NCBI RefSeq assembly: GCF_001625305.1
Contig: NW_017804043.1
Location: 2,676,539-2,740,538, forward strand
Origin: Branchiostoma belcheri
Lineage: Eukaryota > Chordata > Leptocardii > Amphioxiformes > Branchiostomatidae
Length of the DNA: 64,000 bases
Direction: 5' to 3'
Shown here: positions 35,640-47,600 of the stretch, piece by piece
Position numbering within the stretch: position 1 is the first letter of the stretch
Layout of the letters: every line of letters starts with the position of its first letter
Position numbers and translations under genes: made by a program
The notes under the pieces: generated by a model
Seen by the model: only the letters and a program-made list of their open reading frames with translations
Databases searched by the model: none
What the model was told of the DNA's origin: nothing

Positions 35640-36770
35640 ACAAGAAGCCATAGGCGACAATTCTCCGTGAAGTATTATATATTGCAACAAAAAGAAGTAG
35701 CCATTGGCGACAATTCTCTGTGAAGTGTGATAAATCGAACAAAGAAAAATTGTTTAAACGCGCGTCGGCTCAGTCATCTTAAGACGCAACAACCAATCAG
35801 AGATGCGAGATGCCTACACGTGACGCGGGAAGGGCGCGCGATGCCCGAAATATTTTTTCGTCAATATTCAGCGCCGTGATTCAAGAGATTAATACCCGGA
35901 AACAATTTTTTTCTTGTTTTGAACGCATTAACATGCATTTACGCTAATCTAGTATGATTCAGGGTTACTAGTACTTTTTTTTTAACCTGCCATGGCCAGA
36001 TTATCTAAAGATGTGTGTATTGTGTGTACAATCTATAGAAAGAGAAATGTACATCAGGTCCGATCATCCGATTTTCACGTTTCGGTTTTTTGGACTCGGT
36101 TCATGAACGTATTTGGGTTTGGCTCCTGGAATGTGCAAAAAAATGACTCCCGGGACTGTCTACAGGGAACACTCGCACATTCGCGGTGTATCAGGACAGC
36201 GCGACTGGTCGTCATTAGCGCAGTAACAGTTGCATAAACGGACGAAACCATTTCAAAGAAATGGGGATGTTTCGAAAATAAGCATTTACTCCAATATCAA
36301 AACAGCTACGGTAAAAATAAAAAGACGTGCATCATCCCGGACATAATGCAACACCACATGCGAAATTACACAGAAATGCGACGTACGGAAGAATGCGTTT
36401 TGGCTGCGAACATCTTCCAAAAAACTTGGCATCTCTTAACCATGGGCAAAAACATCTGGAACCACTTATAAAAACCACCCCGTATCTGCATGAACTTTTT
36501 TGAACCCCACTGCTATTCCAAACAACGCGTTTTTCTGGACCATTCCAATTCGCCTCGTAATTGTAGGGGTGCGTCTGCGATATTACATTGACCGCGAAAG
36601 CAGCAACGGCAAAAATACACATTCGTGCATCAACACGGGCATGCCCGCAGACGGCGTATAAAATTGCGTGCCGATTACACAAAGAGAACCCAGTGTTTTG
36701 ACTGCGAACATGAAAAATCAGCCGATTACAACACTCCGTCCGGAGGTCCTGACCTCCTTCACGGAGTAAC
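35640..36770. mobile_element. ~1.13-kb insert present only in block copy 1
   Basis: Bounded by ATTCTCCGTGAAG near the left end and CTTCACGGAGTAAC at the right end, a short inverted repeat. Open frames on both strands (35992-36237 +; 36332-36826 -) have no recognised domain. It may be a non-autonomous DNA transposon or simply sequence deleted from copy 2. Confidence 0.45.
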
Positions 36771-36780
36771 AATCGTAGTA

Positions 36781-36978
36781 TAGACTCCATAGCATGCCAA
36801 TAACTGGGGGGTTTGGGGGTCTTCATGGTCTTTGGGAGCTTTTATGTGCTATTTTCTGATTGCATATGGACAACATAGCCGGCCTGGTTGAATTACCCCC
36901 TTTTTTCAGAACTGGGCTAATCAGAAAACAACCGAAGACCGCCAAACCCCCAGTTCTATAAGCCTGCTACGGAGGCTA
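36781..36978. mobile_element. TAGCCTCC-type MITE, copy 4
   Basis: Lies in the first copy of the duplicated block; the allelic or paralogous partner is at 41294-41492. CAATCGTA occurs just before it and again just after it, which may be a target-site duplication. Confidence 0.85.
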
Positions 36979-38004
36979 CAACAATCGTAACATTCAGCCC
37001 ATACATGTGCTTATGGTCGAAAACAATGGGGGTATTTTAAGTGTACATGAACATCAAACCTACTCTTCCCCATGAGCACTATCTAGAAGCAGATCTCTAG
37101 GGACATATCCACACTAAACATTTTCACACAGACCTTCAGATAAATCCTACCCTGCATTAAACTGGTTGCAAAACGTATAGATATCATTTTATGCCTGCAT
37201 ACTAGTAGTAATAACTAGGAGCACTATCTCGGAAAGAAACCGGCCCTACCGCACGCACTCGCACCTGTCGTCTTCTTCAGAGCCAACACGAGCTTGTCCG
37301 GGAAGAAGACCGTGAAGAAATAAAGGAAGGCACCTTCAGCTAGCTTCTCTTATGAGAGCGGCGGCTCCTTAACATATTCTGGGCGTTGCTTCAGCTCGGT
37401 AGCGCGTTTGGGCCAGACCATTTCAAACGGTGCCTGGAAGCCGGGGGGGGGGGCGATTGCTGTTGAAAGGAGTTTCTTTTAAACTAAACGGTACAGGGAA
37501 CGAGGAATACATGACGGTGTTTGTAATTAAACTGTGCTGTGCTGTGACGCAGAGGAGAAGGCCTTTCAATGTCTACTTTGACAAGGCGTTTGAAATTGTT
37601 CCGCGTACCCAATGCAGTTTTCTTGAATGGAATAACCTTCTTGGAACTAGGTTTCCTTTTTTTCACATATTTGCCCCAACGGATATGTATTTGTATTTCC
37701 TACATATAGATAACACGATAATGTAAATTGTATTTTACGTAAGTTCAAAGGAAATGGAGCAAAACATCCTCTTTGGCAATAGAGTTATCGTACATGTAAT
37801 TCAGTGCTAATCATCATTATTTATATCATATAACATTGTTATATTGTGACCTGCTTAGTTCCAAAATAGTGTGCTAGCCTGTGTCCCCTTTACTTAATTT
37901 TCGCTACTCTATTGTCATTAGTCATGCTTTATGTTTTGTAAACCTCATCTTTACAAAATTAAAGTCAGAGGTTTGTCAGGTATAAAAAATCAGTTCAGTT
38001 CAGT

Positions 38005-38187
38005 TCATCCTTCAGGTGACACCATGTACTGTCTCCACAAGTTCCTGCCACGCATGACAGAGGACAGTTCAGCACCGCCCAGGCCTATGTCCTCCTCTAT
38101 CACCTTCTTCTTAGTTGAAGAAGGGTGACCACGCCTCCGCTTTTCCGTTGGTGACCAGAGAAGTACTAACCCTGCCATCTCCTTCAT
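38005..38187 (-). pseudogene. Retrotransposon ORF2 C-terminal remnant (block copy 1)
   Basis: The minus-strand frame KRRRGHPSSTKKKVIEEDIG, then GLGGAELSSVM, NLWRQYM and SPEG-stop, resembles the C-terminal end of LINE polyproteins (RRGRPxxTW...EDL...WR). Short GAACT repeats follow the stop, like a LINE tail. Its partner is at 42520-42708. Confidence 0.55.
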
Positions 38188-38660
38188 GTCGCATAAAAAT
38201 GTAAAAAATAATGTATTATAATGTACATAAGGGATTTATATTTCGTCTGTCTCTTCCGTTGCAATGTGTAATTTGTGTACGCAAACGTTTGCAATTCATG
38301 GAGTTTTATCCCTACTGTAAAATTTGCTCTTTTGGTGTCACGATAGAAATTAGTATGCCAAATTAAAATTGCAACAAAAAAAGATTTTGGCGGTAAGATG
38401 TATCTCCGCTCACGTTTTCTCTAACAAAAGACACGCGCCACTACCTAATTGGACAAATTAACGGGAAGCCATATTTGCTTCGAGCGAGGTTTGACATTTG
38501 CTTCGACTTTCGCTCATAAAAACCTGCCGGAGCGCCTTGTTAACAAACCTGTTTGCCTCCAGGGTGTTTTCTTTGATAATCACAAAGAGGATGGAGAGAA
38601 AAAGTCACCACAAAGGTTACATCTTGTTTCCGCTTAGTGTCTCCTTCGCCATTGCTTTTC

Positions 38661-38680
38661 NNNNNNNNNNNNNNNNNNNN
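38661..38680. other. Assembly gap (20 N)
   Basis: Twenty Ns end block copy 1. The next sequence (38681 on) is a retrotransposon fragment. Confidence 0.99.
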
Positions 38681-39218
38681 TGAAATGTACTCCTGATACT
38701 CCTACCAGGCAGATGCATCTAGATCTTGGTTGGCCGACTGTGAGAGAGAGATTCTTGAAAAGCACTTTGGTCATGTTCTTTAAGATCCTCACGAGTCACG
38801 AACCACAAAATATTTACAACTCCCTTTTGCCTGTTCATGCATCTCACAGTCATAATACCAGATCTTCCGCACACAACTTTAGATTACCAATACCTAAGTC
38901 CAACAGCAGAAAACGCTCATTCCTGTATCGTGCAGTCGTGCTCTGGAACGATCTACCATCTGACGTTAAGACACTGTGCGATGTTATCAGTTTTAAGAAA
39001 GCCGTTTCAAACAGTAGTAGTGTCACCTGATCCTTGACCCTTGCTCGCCACTTTTAAATTGTTTATATCTATGTGTATTTATTGTTGATGTGGTGTACAT
39101 GTATGTATGTATGTATTTTTAAATGTTTCCACTATGTTGTAATTGCTATAATGTTTGAGCCTTGGAAGATTAGCCCTTCGGGGCTAAAAGGTTTCGAAAT
39201 AAATGAAATAAATGAAAT
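38681..39218 (+). mobile_element. 5'-truncated non-LTR retrotransposon (CR1/L2-like)
   Basis: A frame from 38713 to the stop at 39030 ends in the typical reverse-transcriptase tail: HNTRSSAHNFRLPIPKS, then RSFLYRAVVLWNDLPSDVK and FKKAV. A short 3' UTR follows, then GGGGCTAAAAGG and a GAAATAAAT repeat tail, as in CR1/L2-type elements. The 5' part is lost to truncation or to the gap. Confidence 0.75.
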
Positions 39219-40815
39219 GTTACACATGAATTTAACAAAAGAATCACCACATTCTCCACACTTCAGCAACAAGTCAGCAAGGTATCATTAGAAGACGAGT
39301 TCGAAGTCACCATTTTACGATGATTCAAGGGAATTAGTGACATTTTCCACAGCTCACTGTAGCGTTGATAGTGCAGGATTTCCGCCCTGGGACACGCAGG
39401 GGTCAGCATGGTGCCACTTTTGGCGATTTTTCTCAGACGAGCGAGCGTACAAGGACTCATGAATCATGAATATGTCAACAGCCCACGCATCAGCAGACAG
39501 TTTTACACTTTTCTCAAGTCAAGCTCTCAGCCAATTCATGCAGTTTCAGGGCGGCAATGCAAAAACATCCTGGATCGGATGAGGAAATCTGCCATTTCTT
39601 AGCACATTCCGTCATCCGTTTCATACTTGAAGCGTTTGAAATAGCCCCCAAAAGAAGCTACATGATGGGCCCCTTAATTTTGTGGTGCCACCACCAATAA
39701 ATAACTAGAATGAACCTACGATACAAAATATGAATCATTTTTCCGTCACCGACATCGCATTTTTGCCTCGCAGAAATCAGTATGCTACGGGATAGGATTA
39801 AATCAGCTTACTACATTAAAACCTGACCAGAAAATTGACTTTCAAAATCACGTTGCACTGCCCTGAAATCGCTTTGGGTGATTTAATGAGCAGCATGTAC
39901 AGTACGCCACCTGCTGAAGCAGGCCAATTACCAACACAGCCTAGAGCTCCTGCAAGACACTAGGACAGTGAAACATCATTTCTATCACTACTTCAGTCGC
40001 GCGTTAAAGCTGCTTGTCAGAATCGACTGCTTGTCATATGTATCTATGACGAAAATATGCGTTTTCTATCTGCACGCAGTTCATATTCGCCGGGAGGCGG
40101 CGGAAAATTGCCGTTAATGTCCTTGTTACAATCAACTGCTGCCACGAAATTGGTCTCGAAATTGCAGCATTTGAATAATCCATGAGTCGCAACAACCCGA
40201 CCAGACAGTATCCAATAGGCAAAAGAATATCCACTAGACCACCAAAGCTGATTTTATTGTGGGGATTGCAGTAATTAAGATCTTTAAGCAGGTCTTTCTG
40301 TGACGAAGTGGTGACTGACCGGCAAGACAGTATCCAATAGGTTAGAGACTAGTATCCACCAGGCCATCGGAGCTGATTTGATTGGGAAGGGCTTAGGCTG
40401 TCAAAAAAAAAACGGCACGTAGGAGAAGACCACAATTCCCCCAATCAACCCGTGCTTGTGGAGTAACGACTATCTACTGAATACAGCGGTAAAACGGGAC
40501 AGCCTAAACATGATTCGGAGCAAAACCGTTCATCTCAATATTTTGCTCGCCTGCTTTTTTGTTCGTTTCGTAAGACAAGACTACTTATATCGTGGACCCA
40601 CTCTTGGTCAGAAAAGCTCTGCTCGGTCAAGAAAACAGCTAAGGAATGTTAAGACAGAAACACATTGCTTGTAGCTGTGAACGATAGAAACTAGTGGAGA
40701 AGCATAGTCAGGGAACGGTTCAAGCGAGCTCTACGGAGTAGATTTTTGTTCATTTGTTCGCTATACAATGTGGTAAACCTCTACAGCGCACATCGCGACG
40801 CATCGGCCCTGTACC

Positions 40816-40950
40816 TAGCCTCTACCAGGCACCCACGGAGGGACGCATATTGGATCCTCTCTGGCCGGCTTACTCCCCTGGTTTACTATCCCTTTATTTC
40901 GGCCAGTTTCTACTATTTTTCCAGCGATCCGCAGTGCCTGGTAGAGGCTA
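40816..40950. mobile_element. Small MITE with TAGCCTCTACCAGGCAC ends (second block)
   Basis: Terminal inverted repeats TAGCCTCTACCAGGCAC at both ends around an AT- and CT-rich centre of about 100 bases. Confidence 0.75.
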
Positions 40951-41293
40951 CCCCGTACCTGGCATGTAAGGATGAGATCGATTTGATCCAACGCAATACG
41001 TGTGCTTGTAAAGTGTGGCGGCCCTTTTACATGACCGAACTGTCGGCTCAACGCGGTTTTCGTCCGACGCTTACGCATATTCTCGATATAACAAAAAGGG
41101 TTACAGTCCTTTTACTGACGTAAAGGAGACATTGTAAATGGTCATCATACACAAGAAAATGTCTGCATCAACTGGCTCCCGGTTTGAAATAACGAACGGG
41201 CGCAAACAGGTGAAATGCGTCTGATCTTGGCAAAATTTGGAGACCGGCTATCTAGCAAGGTGCTTTCCCCGTAAACATGCAACAATCGTAATA

Positions 41294-41492
41294 TAGCCTC
41301 CATAGCATGCCAAAAACTGGGGGGTTTGGGGATCTTCATGTTCTTTGGGAGCTTTTATGTGCTATTTTCTGATTGCATATAGACAACATAGCTGGCCTGC
41401 ATGAATTACCCCCGTTTTTTTAGAACTGGGCTAATCGGAAAGCATCCGAAGACCACCAAACCCCAAATTTTACAAGCCTGCTACGGAGGCTA
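41294..41492. mobile_element. TAGCCTCC-type MITE, copy 5
   Basis: Partner of 36781-36978. CAACAATCGTAA occurs two bases before the left end and directly after the right end, suggesting a target-site duplication. Confidence 0.85.
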
Positions 41493-42519
41493 CAACAATC
41501 GTAACATTCAGTCCATACATGTGCTTATGGTCAAAAACAATGGGGGTATTTTAAGTCTACATGAACATCAAACCTACTCTTCCCCATGAGCACTATCTAG
41601 AAGCAGATCTCTAGGGACATATCCACACTAAACATTTTCACACAGACCTTCAGATAAATCCTACCCTGCATTAAACTGGTTGCAAAACGTATAGATATCA
41701 TTTTATGCCTGCATACTAGTAGTAATAACTAGGAGCACTATCTCGGAAAGAAACCGGCCCTACCGCACGCTCTTGCACCTGTGGTCTTCTTCAGAGCCAA
41801 CACGAGCTTGTCCGGGAAGAAGACAGTGAGGAAATGAAGGAAGGCACCTTCAGCGAGCTTCTCTTATGAGAGCGGTGGCTCCTTAACATATTCTGGGCGT
41901 TGCTTCAGCTTGGTAGCGCGTTTGGGCCAGTCCATTTCAAACGGTGCCTGGAAGCCGGGGGGGGGGCGATTGCTGTTGAAAGGAGTTTCTTTTAAACAAA
42001 ACGGTACAGGGAACGAGGAATACATGACGGTGTTTGTAATTAAACTGTGCTGTGACGCAGAGGAGAAGGCCTTTTAATGTCTACTTTGACAAGGCGTTTG
42101 AAATTGTTCCGCGTACCCAATGCAGTTTTCTTGAATGGAATAACCTTCTTGGAACTAGGTTTCTTTTTTTCCATATTTGCCCCAACGAATATGATTTGTA
42201 TGTACCACATATAGATAACACGATTAATGTAAATTGTATTTCACGTACGTTCAAAGGAAAATGGAGCAAAACATCCTCTTGGGCAATAGAGTTATCGTAC
42301 ATGTAATTCAGTGCTAATCATCATATTGATATCATATAACATTGTTATATTATGACCTGCTTAGTTCCAAAATAGTGTGCTAGCCTGTGTACCTCAGAGG
42401 AAATCCCCTTTACTTAATTTTCGCTACTCTATTGTCATTAGTCATGCTTTATGTTTTGTAAACCTCATCTGTACGAAAGTCAGAGGTTTTTCAGGTATCA
42501 AAAATCAGTTCAGTTCAGT

Positions 42520-42708
42520 TCATCCTTCAGGTGACACCATGTACTGTCTCCACAAGTTCCTGTCACGCATGACAGAGGACAGTTCAGCACCGCCCAGACC
42601 TATGTCCTCCTCTATCACCTTCTTCAGAGTTAAAGAAGGGTGACCACGTCTCCGCTTTTCCGTTGGTGACCAGAGAAGTACTAACCCTGCCATCTCTTCA
42701 TGTCGCAT
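42520..42708 (-). pseudogene. Retrotransposon ORF2 C-terminal remnant (block copy 2)
   Basis: Same remnant as 38005-38187 with a few substitutions (for example HPSLTLKKVIEEDIG), lying at the equivalent place in the second block. Confidence 0.55.
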
Positions 42709-43191
42709 AAAAAATGTAATGTCGCATAAAAAATGTAAAAAATAATGTTATAATGTACATAAGGGATGTACATTTCGCCTGTCTCGTCCATTGCAATGTG
42801 TAATTTGTCTACGCAAACGTTTGCAATTCATGGAGTTTTATCCCTACTGTAAAATTTGCTCTTTTGGTGTCACGATAGAAATTAGTATGCCAAATTAAAA
42901 TTGCAACAAAAAAGATTTTGGCGGTAAGATGTATCTCCGCTCACGTTTTCTCTAACAAAAGACACGCGCCACTACCTAATTGGACAAATTAACGGGAAGC
43001 CATATTTGCTTCGAGCGAGGTTTGACATTTGCTTCGACTTTCGCTCATAAAAACCTGCCGGAGCGCCTTGTTAACAAACCTGTTTGCCTCCAGGGTGTTT
43101 TCTTTGATAATCACAAAGAGGATGGAGAGAAAAAGTCACCACAAAGGTTACATCTTGTTTCCGCTTAGTGTCTCCTTCGCCATTGCTTTTC

Positions 43192-44690
43192 ATGCTGGTT
43201 AATGTGAGACGCACGTCTTTCTAATTAACCTACAGGAAATGTATTCATATTGTTCATTCTGGCTTGAGCATATTCAATACAACATGTTAATTCATCACGG
43301 CTTGGATGAAATCTGAGTCTTGTACAGTAGATTATATTGCTCACCAACTTCGCTACCGGCTACAAGATACCTACCTACCTACCTAGTCCCATGACCGACA
43401 CCGGTCGTCGGGGGGACAAGGCAGACTTTGCAGCAGGAGTGTAGCCAGGTCCTCCTGTCTTGGGCTGCTGTCAGATCTTGGGCTACAAGATACGCATATA
43501 CAAAAGACGTGGTTGAGTTGTGTTATAGGAATAATTCAAAACTGTCTGTACTCCAAGTTGATCTCTTAGCTTATTACCAAAACACAAAACAAAAACAATT
43601 GGCTACACTACATGTTACCTACTTTGATAGCACATCATGACCACAAATGTGTTGTACGCTCTCTTTACAAACACATCGATGTGAAGGTGCACTGAATCAA
43701 ACTTTTAATATCTCACAGAGAAAAAAAAAGTAGCTGTGAGACAAACTATAGACGCGATCTCAACATCACTTCGTGTGGGAGGCGAATGTTGTTTCTCCGC
43801 AATACATTTCGCCGACCAGAGGATGCCTAACTTTAACACAAGTAACAACCCTAACACTAGTCATTACCAATTACTGAGCTGGGAAACCCTGGGTAAAATG
43901 ACAGAAATGTATACCCTAACCCTAACCCTAACCCTAACCCTAACCCTAACCACAACAACGTATCTACATGTACAAACATCGATACTGTGATTTGTAGTAG
44001 CCTTTTTTAAGACTAACTACAGCAGGTTAGGTGAGAATGATACATAGTGTTCTACCCCGAAGATATGACGCTAGTAGTAATTGCACAAACTTCAAACATG
44101 GATGCGTTGATTGGCTGAAAGGGCACAGTGTACCCCCTTCCCTTCTCAGGAAAGGCCAGTTCTTTCGCTGATAATGAATGAGATTGCCACTTCGCTCGTA
44201 CGAAAAAGTACTGAAGAAAAACTAAAGGTCATATCATTTGTGTTGCCCGCAGGACTCCCCGCCGACGTAGATGAAAGCTACATTGGTGTTGGTACAAGGT
44301 GTAAGAAGGTAAAACTTCGTTGACTTACTGTTGTCTTTTCGAGCGCCGATTTTGAAAGGTACCTTCCGTTTGAACAAAGGTATTCTGCGTAATACGTTTA
44401 TACATGACGTGGAGCTGACGTCATAGATGCTTTTGAAATTCCTCATATATCGGCACCTCGGTGAAAAGAAAAGTGAGGCAGTCAGTAGTTTTTAGATGCC
44501 CCGGCTAACACAACACCGTATCCTGTACCAAAGTATCAGCCGCGTAACTCTTGGCTAAAAGGCACAGGTGCGGGGAATAATCAAATCGCGTTCAGACGAC
44601 TGGAAAACAACGTGACGTCGCCTTTGGTAAGGTCTTGTGGCGAGACGCCAAAACTCTAGAGTCGACGTAATTACGGGAACAGTTTGCTTT
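43192..44690. other. Spacer after the duplicated block
   Basis: No gene is supported. It holds the CCCTAA tract and otherwise unremarkable AT-rich sequence. Confidence 0.5.
43914..43950. repeat. Interstitial telomere-type repeat (CCCTAA)6
   Basis: Six perfect CCCTAA units in a row plus one C. Single imperfect units lie just upstream (ACAACCCTAACACTAG). This is the metazoan telomere sequence in an internal position. Confidence 0.95.
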
Positions 44691-44699
44691 CACCCTTCT

Positions 44700-47600
44700 G
44701 CCAAGTGACGTTGTTTGTTTGAATGAAGTGGAAATGTATGAGGCTTATTTTTGGCTCACGGCGGCAAACAACAACTACAAAACACCTTCCAGGAACCGGT
44801 GGCATCAACTGTGTGGATCTTTCTGTCAAGCTAGAGCAGACATCCCTTTAAAATGCAACTTTATTTTTAACTTTTACAAAAAAGGCTAGCCTAGGTTTGC
44901 TAATAATGATTGGATTCATTCTGTCCTCTTGTCGACCGACGTTGTAGACGTGATCCGAACTGAGAACTCAAGTGCTGACGGTTTTGAATATTGAATATTG
45001 AATACGCCTACGTAGTGCTGTGTACCAGTCTGTAACCAGTTCCGGACTTACAATCATGTCACATTCTATTACCCCTTTTGTTCTAAACCACCTGAAATAT
45101 TCAATAGTGAAAAATTTGCGCTGCAAAATGAAGGCATCGTCAAGTGTCAAGTGTCGGCCTCCAAAATTGTGGCTACAGTTTTGCCCAGACGTGTCCCATA
45201 AACAACATATCTTTCTTCTAAACCTGGTAGTGCAGTGCTTGCTACAAAATTTTGCGGTAAAGATGCCCCGTTTTCCATTGGGAAATGTTCACTGAGAAGT
45301 CCCCGCCGTATTTTCTATATGCCCAGGGTCTAGGTTCGGATTCACAAGTCACAACCTAAACCTCTGGACCTGAAATCCGGACCTGGACCTGAATGTGGGC
45401 ACACCACAGCACTACGCCTACGAAATAGCCAGACCACACGGCTACGTGACACCACTGAGAGACAACAAGGCAGTCAGAGATGGCAGACTTTCCCCCATTC
45501 CTGTAACTGCCAGCTGCGACCCTACCAGTCTCACAGACAAAAATAATATCATTTTGTATATTGGAAAAGCCCCAATAGCCGCCACTAATCGGCACTGTTC
45601 ATATGTAAACGTAGTTGACACGAAAATAGTACATTTCGTGAGAGTAAGGGTTGTGCCAAAAAAGTGGCTAACCCATTCTACCTTCACCTTCGTCAACATT
45701 TCATGAAATGGAAAGGCGCGTGGCTCACCGGATCTCAAAGCGGCATGCGACAAATAAACATCTTTGAGAACAGCGACGTGGATCGTGTGAGCGCGAATCG
45801 GCGCGTGATTGACCAATTATGTACTAAGTTTCCTGTCAGTAGCGTACATCCCTATTCCTATGCAGGGTTATCAACCTTTACATGCAGCATCACACAGCTC
45901 ACTGGAAGCTGTCGGTACTCGTTCTGTAACCTCTTTTGTCAACCAACGTGCTTGGACATGATCCTAACTCATAAGACGGGCATCCTGTCAGGTTTTGTAC
46001 ATTGAATGTTGAACACGCGATGGCCAGACCGCACGTACGGTTATGTGACTCTTCAGAGAGAGCCACAGAGAGACAACACGGCAGTCAGACATGGCAGACT
46101 TCCCCCCATTCCTGTAACTGCTGCACGACTTTCCCAGTCTCACAGACAGAAATAGCACCATTTTGTATGTTGGAAATCGCGCACGCACGCAAAATGAATT
46201 AAACGAATCTGTAGCTGTCCTTGGTGCTGATTGCCATCCATGTACACACACACTGTGCACAAGGCGCTGCTCATATATAAAATATAGTTGACACGGAAAT
46301 CGTATATTACGTGACATTACGTGACAATAAGGTGTGTGCCACAAAATGTGACGTAGCTAGCCAATTCTACCTTCACCATCTGCCACCTTCAACATTTCAT
46401 AAAATGGAAAGGCGCGTGGCTCACCGGATATCAAAGCAGCATGCGACAAATAAATGCCTTTGAGAAGAGCGACGTGGATCGTGTGAACGGGAATCGGCGC
46501 GTGATTAGTCAATTATGTAAGTTTCCTGTCGAGAGCGGACATCCCTATTCCTGTGCAAGGTTATTAACCTTTACATGCAGTAATCACACAGCTCACTGGA
46601 AGCTGTCGGTACTCATTCTGTAACCTCTTTTGTCAACCAACGTGCTTGGACATGATCCTAACTCATAAGACAGGCATCCTGTCAGGCTTTGTACATTGAA
46701 TGTTGAACACGCGATGGCCAGACCGCACGTACGGTTATGTGACTCCTCAGAGAGAGCCACTGAGAAACAACAAGGCACTAGACATGGCAGACTTTCCCCG
46801 TCCTCGCAGAAATACTACCATTTGTGTATTGCGAATACGTAGACACACATTTTCTTTATTAGGCAACATGACACAGGACAAAGACACAGTGGTGACGCAC
46901 TCTAGAGAGATGCTAATTTTCACGCCACCACTGAGAAAGGGAAATTATAGCTGACAAAATTGAATTAATATTTCTGTCCCAATAGTCGGGAATAATGGAC
47001 ACTGCTCATATAGAAATGCAGTCGACATAATACTTGTGCCACAATATCTTCTCACATATAAATGTAGTTGTGCCAAAAATCTGCTCATATATAAATATAG
47101 TTGTGCCCATACACATTCTACCTTCACCTCTTTGGCAAGTGGCTTTAAGTTTCAATGAAGTGGAAAAGCTGGGGAGTGTGGCCAATTTGAGCTCACGACA
47201 GGAAGAATAAATGAACTGAAACACCTTCAGGGCCAAGGCGTCAGTAGTGTGTACCGGAGTCGGTATAATTGGAAGATTTTCTGTAAGGAGCTGACAGCCT
47301 AATTTCTAAGCAAGGATTTTAACCTTTACAGGCAGCTCATTCCTAGCAGCTTTTAAGGATTTATTATGTTCTCTTCTAAACCAACGTTTAACATGCTGTG
47401 AACATTGAATGTTGAAATCGCAACAGCCAGACCACACATACGGCTACGTGACTCCTCCGAGAGAGCCACTGAGAGACAACATGGCGGTCAGAGATGGCAG
47501 ACTTTCCACCATTCCTGTTACTGCTGCACGACTCTCCCAGTCTTACAGACAGAAATAGCACCGTTTTGTATGTTGGAAATCGCGCATGCACGCAAAATGA

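Larger units (their letters stand above)
33603..38660 (+). repeat. Large duplicated block, copy 1
   Basis: About 5.06 kb, nearly identical in order and sequence to 39217-43191. It starts ATGTTACACATGAATTTAAC and ends CTTCGCCATTGCTTTTC directly at an N gap. It has no convincing gene. It carries a ~1.13-kb insert (about 35640-36770) that the other copy lacks. Confidence 0.95.
39217..43191 (+). repeat. Large duplicated block, copy 2
   Basis: About 3.98 kb, collinear with 33603-38660 apart from small indels and the missing ~1.13-kb insert. It continues past the point where copy 1 stops at the gap. Its start directly adjoins the 3' tail of a non-LTR retrotransposon. Confidence 0.95.

Noticed and set aside
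36332-36826. 164-codon open frame on the minus strand
   Set aside because: It runs from a MITE into the polymorphic insert, has no family motif and is absent from the partner block.
37430-37726. 98-codon frame in the duplicated block, partly shared with 42052-42306
   Set aside because: The two copies have different frame ends and a frameshift between them, so there is no sign of protein conservation.
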